A stretch of DNA of 6,999 nucleotides. Origin: Candidatus Methanophagales archaeon. GTDB lineage: Archaea; Halobacteriota; Syntropharchaeia; Alkanophagales; Methanospirareceae. The stretch lies in the NCBI GenBank assembly GCA_030668065.1, contig DAOUUS010000082.1, forward strand, positions 1 through 6,999. The letters are read 5' to 3'. Under the pieces are notes generated by a model. It was not told the origin of the DNA. It searched no databases and saw only the letters and a list, made by a program, of their open reading frames with translations. The position numbers and the translations under genes were made by a program. This document shows positions 1-5,392 of this stretch, in pieces; the stretch's first letter is position 1; each line of letters starts with the position of its first letter.

Positions 1-59
1 CTCGTCAGCACTTTCACGAGTCCGTAGTACGCATCCACTTCTTTTATCTCTAAGGTCAT
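1..59 (-). CDS. ABC transporter ATP-binding protein, N-terminal start only (LivF-like, partial)
   Basis: Reading the minus strand from the ATG at 59 gives MTLEIKEVDAYYGLVKVLT before the window edge. This is the usual opening of an ABC ATPase: a first beta strand, then an aromatic A-loop region (AYYG) that stacks on ATP adenine ahead of the Walker A motif. The YYG form is typical of LivF-type ATPases of branched-chain amino-acid or urea importers, which power uptake from the cytoplasmic face of the membrane. Walker A, signature and Walker B motifs lie outside the window, so the substrate and exact subfamily are inference. No Shine-Dalgarno site precedes the ATG, but a TTTTTAT box lies about 28 bases upstream, which suggests a leaderless transcript. 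The gene diverges from the broken STT3 remnant next to it, and no functional link is apparent. Confidence 0.7.
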   Translation of the reverse strand, partial: MTLEIKEVDAYYGLVKVLT

Positions 60-82
60 TCTATGATAAAAGTTATATGTCC

Positions 83-91
83 CATAAAAAC
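83..91 (-). promoter_or_regulatory. Probable TATA box of the LivF-like gene
   Basis: The minus strand reads GTTTTTATG here, centred about 28 bases before the ATG at 59. That is the archaeal TATA-to-start distance expected for a leaderless message, and it agrees with the absence of a Shine-Dalgarno site. A second AT-rich stretch (CATATAA) lies closer to the start and is badly placed for a TATA box. Confidence 0.35.
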
Positions 92-105
92 AATCTATAG
101 TTTCA

Positions 106-681
106 ATGAAGTGCTCAGATGCTGAGTTGCAGGCTCCATCTCTAAGTACAGGATATGTGACTGGCGTGACAGTCAAAATATATATTCCTGCTCTTGATTG
201 GATAAAAAACAATACTCCAAAAGATGCTGAATTCTTGTGCTGGTGGGATTATGGTGGAATGATTATGGGCTATACAGAGAGAAATGTTGTTGCGTATGCG
301 GCATCAAAGAAGTTGAAAGAAGTCGTAGCAGGATGGGACGAAGAAGGCTGGGAAGAGAAGAAACTACCACTTTCTGATGAGATAATAACTGACGTCAGCA
401 CGGCATTGATAACAAACGACTCTATTCAGACAAAAGAATTCATGGAAAAATATAATGCAGAATACGTATTTGTTACGAAATGGGACGTAGAAAAGGGTAT
501 CTTTGGTGCTATAAATATAGGCGCCTATGGTACTGAAAAAGTGCATGTAGGTAGTGATGAGTTTTATAAAACTATATTGGTGTGACTGTGGTCAGAAGAT
601 AACGTACAAGGGTTTGAAAACGTTTATTCTGATGATACAGTTAAGATTTACAGGATAATATATCCGCAAGATAATACGTGA
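106..681 (+). pseudogene. STT3/AglB-type oligosaccharyltransferase C-terminal remnant with internal stop
   Basis: Intact STT3/AglB proteins transfer a lipid-linked glycan to asparagine at the outer membrane face. They have about a dozen membrane helices followed by a soluble domain with the WWDYG signature. Here only the soluble-domain start survives. From about residue 27 the reading is family-like (PALDWIKNNTPKDAEF, then CWWDYGGMIMGY with WWDYG near residues 46-50, and later YNAEYVFVTKWDVEKG). The first 25 or so residues after the ATG at 106 do not look like the family, and no membrane helix precedes them. The frame stops at TGA 583-585. Continuing past it gives 31 more sensible codons (LWSEDNVQGF, then VYSDDTVKIYRIIYP) to TGA 679-681, a plausible family ending. 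A CGA-to-TGA change would explain the internal stop. As it stands the open piece encodes 159 residues and cannot be a working transferase, though a short soluble product is not excluded. Confidence 0.7.
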
Positions 682-963
682 TGCGATTTGAATTTACAAT
701 TGCAATCTATGATTGTGAAAATCCATTATAAACGATTCAGAACATAAATGCCCTTTGTTCAAATCCGCCTACGGTGAACTTTTTTTGTATTTGTATAGCA
801 GGGACAAAAAACCACGAGATTGACACAAGATTTTTGGGTTAGCGGGGCTTTTTTAAAAACCCAATAGTGTACTTAAGCCGGATCCAGAGTAGTATCCTCT
901 CGTGAAAATCTGTGTAATCTGTGGTTAGTTAAACAAACACTTTTTTTTTTTACACCGGAAAAG
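682..963. other. Gene-free AT-rich interval
   Basis: No credible coding frame lies between the STT3 remnant and the decayed small gene. The stretch holds a T7 tract at 780-786, the inverted repeat at 810-926, and a T11 tract at 941-951. The T-tracts could end plus-strand transcription entering from the remnant, because archaeal RNA polymerase terminates at oligo-T. Together with the decayed genes on both sides, the interval looks like a degrading or rearranged junction. Confidence 0.5.
810..926. repeat. Diverged inverted repeat, about 25-base arms, 68-base centre
   Basis: The arm at 810-835 (starting AACCACGAGATTGACACAAG) matches the reverse complement of 904-926 (starting AACCACAGATTACACAGATT) apart from three one-base insertions. 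The centre, 836-903, has no reading frame and contains a small GGGCTTTTTTAAAAACCC self-complementary patch. The whole unit is about 117 bases in a gene-free stretch. It could be a non-autonomous mobile-element relic (MITE-like), or an intergenic repeat that folds as a long imperfect hairpin. No target-site duplication is obvious. Confidence 0.5.
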
Positions 964-1197
964 CTATACGCAACCCCGCAAAAGCGAAAAAAAGTCCGGA
1001 TGGCCCCCACAAGAAACCATCCAAAATTTGTATACACTTTAAAACGCTATGTTCAGGCCTATTACCTACATACATATACCCAATTTTTTCGCCGTTTCGT
1101 CCCACTGCCCTAAAGCTAAAGATTGCGCTGTTACTGTGGATGCCATACTTAGCAAAAACACGGCTATCACCAGTACTCCACGTACTCTTCGGATTAT
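964..1197 (-). pseudogene. Decayed small membrane-protein gene with lost start codon and two internal stops
   Basis: In the minus-strand frame entered at the ATA codon at 1197, translation gives a classic signal-peptide or membrane-anchor pattern: basic RRVRG, then the hydrophobic run VLVIAVFLLSMA, then STVTAQS resembling a cleavage site, then LGQWDETAKKLGICM. TAG at 1068-1066 stops it. The frame continues VIGLNIAF, TAA, SVYKFWMVSCGGHPDFFSLL, and ends at TAG 966-964. Both internal stops are one base from tyrosine codons and fall in what would be a membrane helix. The ATA overlaps the TAA stop of the upstream secreted-protein gene as ATAA. An ancestral ATGA start/stop overlap with one G-to-A change would explain both codons. 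A shorter product could instead start at GTG 1170 (GGAG five bases upstream, 34 residues). The family is not recognised. Confidence 0.4.
987..1022 (-). terminator. Possible stem-loop plus T7 terminator for the minus-strand genes
   Basis: On the minus strand GGATGG (1022-1017) pairs with CCATCC (1003-998) across a 13-base loop. It is followed after GGAC by seven T residues (993-987). It lies 170-200 bases beyond the stop of the secreted-protein gene and would end its message. It also lies inside the decayed small gene, so the fold may be coincidental. Confidence 0.35.
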
Positions 1198-1838
1198 CCT
1201 CGTGGTAATCTCCTCTGTCGCGGCGGAAGCATATCGAGCAGCACCCGGTATTTTCCATCGTATTCGCCTTCGGTCATTGTCAGCTCGCCGTCACCTATCC
1301 AGATACCTTCGTGGCGCATAACTGTTATACTTATACTGCCCACGATTCTGTTAGTGTCTGCGATCTCCCGTAAGGGTCCCACGACATTGGCGTTAAATTT
1401 GCGATCTCCGTTTGTCTCCGTAACTGACAGGTTATCAAGCCGGTAGTGATTCTCACCAAGCCGCATATGTCCTCGGTAGAGCGGATTGCCTTTCTCTACT
1501 TCTGCCCGTATGTCCTCGACACTCTTGTCCCCCCCTATAAGTGCTCTAATGTCTGACGGGTTGATGCGCCGTACCCGCAGGGCGTTTATCCTGAGCACAT
1601 GAAAACCACCGTCTTCATTCAACGCGAACCCATGCCCTGTATGAACGACTATATTTGGTTCTTTCATTGCTCCGTGCGATTCGCCTCTCGCACCTCCTGA
1701 CAATACCGCCTTCGCTATGTTCTCTCTCGCGTTACCTTTTTGTTCCTGTTGTGCCACCGCAACACCCGTTACAGCGATACTCAGCAGCAATGCTGCCACC
1801 GCACCGATGCACAAAAACAATCTCCTTTTTCGTTCCAT
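1194..1838 (-). CDS. Secreted or surface protein of unknown function
   Basis: The 214-residue protein starts with a clear signal peptide: basic MERKRR, hydrophobic residues 8-25, and an AVA-QQ type cleavage site after about residue 29. No second membrane segment is seen, so it is probably released or held at the surface by a partner. The mature part has a charged, weakly structured stretch (30-60), then strand-rich sequence. Around 120-200 there are short YRGHMRLGENHYRL, SISITVMRHEGIWIGDGEL and MTEGEYDGKYRVLL segments typical of a beta-sandwich. The tail is basic and proline-rich (PPRQRRLPRG). There is no cysteine in the mature part. The start is well supported: GGAGGT lies nine bases before the ATG. 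The gene follows the membrane winged-helix gene after 77 bases, and its stop overlaps the start region of a decayed small membrane-protein gene. I do not recognise the family and assign no function. Confidence 0.75.
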   Translation of the reverse strand: MERKRRLFLCIGAVAALLLSIAVTGVAVAQQEQKGNARENIAKAVLSGGARGESHGAMKEPNIVVHTGHGFALNEDGGFHVLRINALRVRRINPSDIRALIGGDKSVEDIRAEVEKGNPLYRGHMRLGENHYRLDNLSVTETNGDRKFNANVVGPLREIADTNRIVGSISITVMRHEGIWIGDGELTMTEGEYDGKYRVLLDMLPPRQRRLPRG

Positions 1839-1847
1839 ATTTTTTTT

Positions 1848-1853
1848 ACCTCC
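1848..1853 (-). promoter_or_regulatory. Strong Shine-Dalgarno site of the secreted-protein gene
   Basis: The minus strand reads GGAGGT here, nine bases before the ATG at 1838. It is the best ribosome-binding site in the window and fixes that start. Confidence 0.75.
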
Positions 1854-1872
1854 ACTTTCTCCTCGCTTTGAA

Positions 1873-1884
1873 CGATATAAAAAG
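1873..1884 (-). promoter_or_regulatory. Candidate TATA box for the secreted-protein gene
   Basis: The minus strand has CTTTTTATATCG in the 77-base gap after the winged-helix gene. Initiation about 25 bases downstream would fall near 1853, at the edge of the Shine-Dalgarno site, which is tight. The gene may therefore be read mainly from upstream, with this box adding an internal promoter. Confidence 0.35.
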
Positions 1885-1915
1885 CTAACACCGAACTAAC
1901 CGTCCGAAAAACCGT

Positions 1916-2890
1916 TCAGAACGTTCTGTCACGTTCAGTTTTCGATAAGAACCATTCGGATAGTGCTATAATGTTCGTTCTGCCCCATTCTTTCTTTACT
2001 ATTATATTCCTCCTTTCGAGTGTACGCAGTATTCCGGTCAATGACGACTTCGGTATCTCCGTTTCGTATCTAAGGTCCGCCTGAGTCATTTCACCGTTGT
2101 GCTTGAGCAGCGCATTCACTATTGCTCGCTCCCTATCTGTTAGCGTCCCCATCACCCGCTCTATCTCTGGGGTGACCTCGATCTTTTCTTCTTTTACCTC
2201 CGCGGTATCTTCAAAGTGGTCCTTTCGCTTCATCCTCACGACGACAATGCCAAGTGCCAGAACCAGAACCGCTAACGCAATGATGAGTAATAAGTATCCG
2301 AAGTCAGAATCAGTAGTACCCGCCTCGTGCACATCCGCGCTATCCTTGAGTGGCTGCTGGTACTCAATAGTGGTCCTAGGATTTTCCACGTCATAGCCCT
2401 GGACATCTATGATAAACGAACCATTGGACGCCGACACGAAATATTGCATATCCGACGAGCAGTTGATTTCGCCCAGACGCACATCACCGGGCAGATAAAA
2501 CATAGTGTGATAATCGGTGTAATAATCACTGGTAGCGAATTTCAAAGCCCAATTATCGCCTATCTTTCGTGTCAAACCGTTTGTAAGCGCATATAATTGG
2601 TTTATATCGGTTTCGTAGATATACTCCGAGGTATCTGATAAAAGTAGATTCTCAACGCCACCCGGTTCAATGTAGCCGGTCACAAGTGCTTTGCCCGCTT
2701 CATCCACGTAGATTTCCAGCACGAGTTGGTTGAAATAAGTATCGTTCTCCAACTCATAGCTGTCGTAACCGCTGGTACCCACAACGGCAACTGCTGTCGC
2801 TGTTGTGATTACAATAACGATAAAAAGCAGCAACAAGCAAGGGCTGAGTCGTTTGCCTCGGTGTTCAAACCACTTCGACTCCTTCAACAT
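1916..2890 (-). CDS. Membrane-anchored winged-helix protein with extracellular domain
   Basis: From the ATG at 2890 the protein has 324 residues. It has a basic start and a hydrophobic helix at about 16-37, a strand-rich extracellular region at about 38-197 (including ELENDTYFNQLVLEIYVDE), a second membrane helix at about 198-219 followed by RMKRK, an acidic linker, and a cytoplasmic winged helix at about 248-315. The last shows LTDRERAIVNALLKHNGEMT, then a recognition helix around EIPKSSLTGILRTLERRNII and a wing near KKEWGRTNIIAL. This layout matches archaeal membrane proteins with C-terminal MarR/IclR-like helix-turn-helix domains, thought to carry surface signals to DNA. The role here is inference. 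A TTG at 2905 would add five residues but lacks a ribosome-binding site, whereas ATG 2890 has AAAGG four bases upstream. The start overlaps the preceding gene by 26 bases, implying co-translation. Possible targets are itself and the secreted protein downstream. Confidence 0.8.
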   Translation of the reverse strand: MLKESKWFEHRGKRLSPCLLLLFIVIVITTATAVAVVGTSGYDSYELENDTYFNQLVLEIYVDEAGKALVTGYIEPGGVENLLLSDTSEYIYETDINQLYALTNGLTRKIGDNWALKFATSDYYTDYHTMFYLPGDVRLGEINCSSDMQYFVSASNGSFIIDVQGYDVENPRTTIEYQQPLKDSADVHEAGTTDSDFGYLLLIIALAVLVLALGIVVVRMKRKDHFEDTAEVKEEKIEVTPEIERVMGTLTDRERAIVNALLKHNGEMTQADLRYETEIPKSSLTGILRTLERRNIIVKKEWGRTNIIALSEWFLSKTERDRTF

Positions 2891-3146
2891 CTGGCCTTTT
2901 TGCAATCGGGAACCGTTTCAGCTCCTTCGGCACTTTCACTCTCAGCACATTCGTAGAACGTATGTGATAAACGGGATCACCGGTCATGGGATCGTACTCC
3001 GCGGTACGAATGACGCTACTGATTATCGTTTTAAACTTCAATGTCGTGCCATCTTCCAGCTTATATTCATTCCAATCCTCTTTTATCGTGTCAAAGTCAA
3101 CATCCTCTGCTTCTACTTCTCCCCCTTTTGGTAATCGTACTTTCAC
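2865..3146 (-). CDS. Small archaeal protein of unknown function (93 residues)
   Basis: The product is small, highly charged and strand-rich, with no membrane segment or signal peptide, so it should be cytoplasmic. Characteristic stretches are MKVRLPKGGEVEAEDVDF at the start, IKEDWNEYKLEDGTTLKFK at about 21-39 and TGDPVYHIRSTNVLRVKVPK at about 55-74. I have an impression of similar short proteins in other archaea, without known function. The frame is open up to a GTG at 3236, but the GTG at 3146 is the better start: AGGTGA lies five bases before it, and a TATA-like box at 3185-3194 would start transcription near 3164, inside the longer version. The family-like part also begins at this point. 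Its stop overlaps the start of the membrane winged-helix gene by 26 bases, so the two are probably translated together. Confidence 0.75.
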   Translation of the reverse strand: MKVRLPKGGEVEAEDVDFDTIKEDWNEYKLEDGTTLKFKTIISSVIRTAEYDPMTGDPVYHIRSTNVLRVKVPKELKRFPIAKRPDVEGVEVV

Positions 3147-3151
3147 TTTCT

Positions 3152-3157
3152 TCACCT
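3152..3157 (-). promoter_or_regulatory. Shine-Dalgarno site deciding the start of the 93-residue gene
   Basis: The minus strand reads AGGTGA five bases before the GTG at 3146. No comparable site precedes the upstream GTG at 3236, so the shorter protein is preferred. Confidence 0.6.
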
Positions 3158-3184
3158 TTCTTTTACTTCTTATCTTACCGTTAG

Positions 3185-3194
3185 ATATAATAAA
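3185..3194 (-). promoter_or_regulatory. Probable TATA box for the 93-residue gene and winged-helix gene
   Basis: The minus strand reads TTTATTATAT, preceded by purine-rich GAAAGG in the position of a TFB recognition element. Transcription would start near 3164, giving a leader of about 18 bases that contains the Shine-Dalgarno site. This geometry fits well. Confidence 0.5.
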
Positions 3195-3235
3195 CCTTTC
3201 TTTCAAAAAGGAAGCGTTACCAAAGTAATTAAACA

Positions 3236-3244
3236 CTTATATAC
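3236..3244 (-). promoter_or_regulatory. Second TATA-like sequence just after trmG10
   Basis: The minus strand reads GTATATAAG seven bases beyond the trmG10 stop codon. It is a good TATA match but would give a leader of roughly 70 bases before the GTG at 3146. It could be an alternative promoter of the downstream gene pair. Confidence 0.3.
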
Positions 3245-3250
3245 AACGAA

Positions 3251-4300
3251 TCAGCGCTCCTTCTCAAGTACCGTTATGTAACGGTCTAAACTCTTATGAA
3301 CCCGGTACTTGTGCTTCTCGAGAACACGGAAATTGCACCTGCGAAAAAGGGATTGCAGCGATTGCGAACTAAAGACGATTACCATTCTTCCCCTGCTTTT
3401 AAGCACGCGATGTATTTCATCCAGAGCATTCCGATATAACCGTTCCGGGAACAATGCCGATGAGTCCGCAAATGAACTGGATACCAGAGAAGACCGCCCA
3501 TAAGGCAGGTCGGTTACAACGGTATCCACGCTGTTATCCCGTAAGGCGATTTTAGACGCATCCCCCACGATCAAATCACAGTTCAGGTGGTAAAACTTCA
3601 GGTTCCGTGTAGCTCCCCGTACCATCTTCTTCTGCACATCTATACCGATTACTGACACATCCATCATACCTGCTTCTATCAATATCCCGCCAGTGCCGCA
3701 AAACGGATCAAGAAGAATGTCTTTTGCCTTTACACCGCTGAGGTTAACAAGAGCACGTGCAAACTTTGGCATTATGACTCCGGGTGAGAAGAACGGTCTT
3801 AAATGCGGTCTTCGCACCTCAAAAAGCTTCTTATCTCGGGAGTGCAAGAGCAAACAGAAAAGGCACGTTTGTTTTGTGAACAGCAGCGTAAACGTTTTAG
3901 ATGGGTTCGTCAGGTTCACTTCGTAGCCACTTCTTTTTAGGGCTCCGCCCGCTCGGCCTTCTAAACCGCGTTCTAAAGAAGCGGGTTTCTTTCCCATAAC
4001 ACGTACCGCAAATGTCTGTCCTGGTCCCATAAATCCGGTCATATCCGCAGTTCTGATGAGTTCCAGTATTTCCTGCTCTTCTGGCTTGCATACACCTATT
4101 ATTTCGTGCATACCGTGCGTCATCCCCAATCGCGTTGATAGGGTATTGCAAGCTGCGGTGGGAATAGCTGCATCAATCACCAAAATTCCAGCGGAATCCG
4201 TTTCTTCCGTATATGGTATCTTTAAGGCACGCAAGCATCCTGCAATTTCCGCTTTCGGCAGTGTTTCGTGCTCACCTGAAAGTTCAAAAGCGAGTAGCAT
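3251..4300 (-). CDS. trmG10: tRNA (guanine(10)-N2)-methyltransferase, TrmG10/Trm11 family
   Basis: Archaeal TrmG10 uses S-adenosylmethionine to put one or two methyl groups on N2 of guanosine 10 in tRNA, in the cytoplasm. The 349-residue length is normal for the family. Residues about 1-155 form the N-terminal ferredoxin-like and THUMP RNA-binding part (for example TFAVRVMGK at 96-104). Then comes the family linker RRPHLRPFFSPGVIMPKFAR at 163-182. The Rossmann methyltransferase domain follows, with cofactor motif I DPFCGTGG at 198-205, the acidic residue of GIDVQ near 221, GDAS near 246, and the amino-methyltransferase motif DLPYG at 264-268. The end HKSLDRYITVLEK is typical. The ATG at 4300 has no Shine-Dalgarno site but has a TATA-like box about 30 bases upstream, suggesting a leaderless message. 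It diverges from pdxS across 95 bases. Whether it makes mono- or dimethylguanosine cannot be told. Confidence 0.9.
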   Translation of the reverse strand: MLLAFELSGEHETLPKAEIAGCLRALKIPYTEETDSAGILVIDAAIPTAACNTLSTRLGMTHGMHEIIGVCKPEEQEILELIRTADMTGFMGPGQTFAVRVMGKKPASLERGLEGRAGGALKRSGYEVNLTNPSKTFTLLFTKQTCLFCLLLHSRDKKLFEVRRPHLRPFFSPGVIMPKFARALVNLSGVKAKDILLDPFCGTGGILIEAGMMDVSVIGIDVQKKMVRGATRNLKFYHLNCDLIVGDASKIALRDNSVDTVVTDLPYGRSSLVSSSFADSSALFPERLYRNALDEIHRVLKSRGRMVIVFSSQSLQSLFRRCNFRVLEKHKYRVHKSLDRYITVLEKER

Positions 4301-4325
4301 CTTGTATTAGTAATTGTATAGCAGA

Positions 4326-4335
4326 ATTAAAAATA
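4326..4335 (-). promoter_or_regulatory. Probable TATA box of trmG10
   Basis: The minus strand reads TATTTTTAAT, 26-35 bases before the ATG at 4300. This spacing places transcription initiation almost on the ATG, matching the missing Shine-Dalgarno site. Confidence 0.45.
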
Positions 4336-4348
4336 GCTGAAGTACAGG

Positions 4349-4377
4349 TTTTTTAACTAAGGCGTTCTTAATTAAAA
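4349..4377 (+). promoter_or_regulatory. Promoter region of pdxS with two TATA-like boxes
   Basis: TTTTTTAACTAA (4349-4360) would give a start near 4380 and a leader containing GGAG at 4392-4395. CTTAATTAAAA (4367-4377) would give a start near the ATG at 4396. Either fits. The region is shared back to back with the trmG10 promoter. Confidence 0.4.
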
Positions 4378-4395
4378 GCATCAATTGAACTGGAG

Positions 4396-5319
4396 ATGAA
4401 GACGAAGATGGAGAAAGAGAAGGGAATAGAACTGGAAGGCCTCAGGCATGGTACAGAGCTTTTGAAACGTGGGTTCGCTTCGATGCAGAAAGGTGGCGTA
4501 ATAATGGACGTTACGAACGCGGATCAGGCAAGAATAGCAGAGGAAGCAGGTGCTATTGCGGTTATGGCGTTGCACGCGGTTCCTGCTGATATACGAAAAG
4601 CAGGAGGAGTAGCAAGGATGGCAGACCCCGTGGTAATCTCCGAGATTATTGGTGCCGTTACGATACCGGTAATGGCGAAATGTCGAATAGGGCATTTTTT
4701 AGAGGCTGAGATTCTGGAAGCGTTGGGCGTGGACATGGTGGACGAATCAGAAGTTCTAACGCCTGTGGATACGCATCACGTGGACAAACGGGAGTTTACC
4801 GTGCCTTTTGTGTGTGGTGCTCGCGAATTAGGCGAGGCGTTGCGGCGTATAGAAGAAGGTGCGGCAATGATAAGGACAAAGGGCGAAGCCGGTACTGGTG
4901 ACGTGAAAGAAGCGGTTCGGCACATGAAACTAATTATGGGCGAGATAAGGTCGTTGAAGGGCAAGAGCGAAGAAGAACTGAGAGACGTTGCAAAAGAGCT
5001 GAAAGTGTCGTTTGAATTAGTGCAGGAGACAGCGGAAAGGCAGCGGTTGTCGGTTGTTAATTTCGCAGCCGGTGGAGTAGCAACACCTGCGGATGCTGCA
5101 CTCATGATGCGGCTCGGAGCAGACGGTGTCTTTGTCGGATCCGGTGTTTTCAAGTCGGGAGAGCCCGAAAAGATGGCTGCAGCTATTGTAGAAGCTGTGA
5201 ACAACTACGATAACCCGAAGAAACTGGCGGAGATTTCTAAAGGCTTGGGGGCTCCAATGAAGGGTATAGAAGTAAGTACTCTGGACGAAGCGGAGTTGTT
5301 GCAGGTACGAGGCTGGTAA
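4396..5319 (+). CDS. pdxS: Pyridoxal 5'-phosphate synthase subunit PdxS
   Basis: PdxS builds vitamin B6 (pyridoxal phosphate) in one step from ribose 5-phosphate, glyceraldehyde 3-phosphate and ammonia. The ammonia comes from the glutaminase PdxT, and PdxS forms cytoplasmic dodecamers. The sequence is a full-length (beta/alpha)8 barrel with family signatures throughout: MQKGGVIMDVTNADQARIAE at 30-49, VMALHAVPADIRKAGGVARM at 56-75, DESEVLTP at 116-123 and VNFAAGGVATPADAALMM at 221-238. Catalytic residues are present: Asp38, Lys95 (in VMAKCRIGH) and Lys162 (in RTKGE), corresponding to Asp24, Lys81 and Lys149 of Bacillus subtilis PdxS. The phosphate loop VFVGSGVF is at 245-252. The start is uncertain: ATG 4396 touches the GGAG, while ATG 4408 lies 12 bases after it and loses only four residues. 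No pdxT lies next to it, so the partner must be elsewhere. Confidence 0.95.
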   Translation: MKTKMEKEKGIELEGLRHGTELLKRGFASMQKGGVIMDVTNADQARIAEEAGAIAVMALHAVPADIRKAGGVARMADPVVISEIIGAVTIPVMAKCRIGHFLEAEILEALGVDMVDESEVLTPVDTHHVDKREFTVPFVCGARELGEALRRIEEGAAMIRTKGEAGTGDVKEAVRHMKLIMGEIRSLKGKSEEELRDVAKELKVSFELVQETAERQRLSVVNFAAGGVATPADAALMMRLGADGVFVGSGVFKSGEPEKMAAAIVEAVNNYDNPKKLAEISKGLGAPMKGIEVSTLDEAELLQVRGW

Positions 5320-5322
5320 CAG

Positions 5323-5331
5323 TTTTTTTTT
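5323..5331 (+). terminator. T9 transcription terminator after pdxS
   Basis: Nine consecutive T residues begin three bases after the pdxS stop codon, without a strong hairpin. Oligo-T on the coding strand is the usual archaeal intrinsic termination signal. It separates pdxS from the nucleotidyltransferase genes. Confidence 0.55.
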
Positions 5332-5360
5332 AGCGTGACTCGTGAGTTTTTATGGGTAAA

Positions 5361-5378
5361 TTCTTAGATATTCTTAAC
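5361..5378 (+). promoter_or_regulatory. Possible promoter of the nucleotidyltransferase pair
   Basis: An AT-rich stretch with TTAGATATTCTTAA lies about 15-32 bases before the ATG at 5393, and that ATG has no Shine-Dalgarno site. A leaderless transcript from here would account for both. The box is not a strong consensus match. Confidence 0.3.
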
Positions 5379-5392
5379 AGTTACTTATAAAG

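Noticed and set aside
583..585. UGA recoding (selenocysteine or tryptophan) in the STT3 remnant
   Set aside because: The fragment lacks the whole membrane domain, no selenocysteine insertion element is evident, and the other genes in the window use TGG for tryptophan normally and end at TGA (trmG10), so decay is simpler.
709..721. Short hairpin CAATC-TAT-GATTG as a terminator or regulatory stem
   Set aside because: The stem is only five base pairs and AT-rich, with no T-tract directly after it.
1066..1068. TAG as pyrrolysine in the small membrane-protein frame
   Set aside because: A second stop (TAA) follows nine codons later and the start codon is also damaged. Three defects together favour a pseudogene.
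950..1258. 102-codon minus-strand frame overlapping the end of the secreted-protein gene
   Set aside because: It overlaps a well-supported gene, lacks a ribosome-binding site at its ATG, and its sequence (CSICFRRDRGDYHEDNPK and onward) shows no domain, signal or compositional sense. The neighbouring frame gives the signal-peptide pattern instead.
2097..2596. Plus-strand frames opposite the membrane winged-helix gene
   Set aside because: No ribosome-binding site or promoter context, and serine-rich antisense composition. The minus-strand protein has a coherent two-helix plus winged-helix architecture.
4524..5204. Two long minus-strand frames (4524-4736 and 4776-5204) opposite pdxS
   Set aside because: Their serine-, alanine- and threonine-rich sequence is the usual antisense image of a gene, and pdxS is certain on the other strand.
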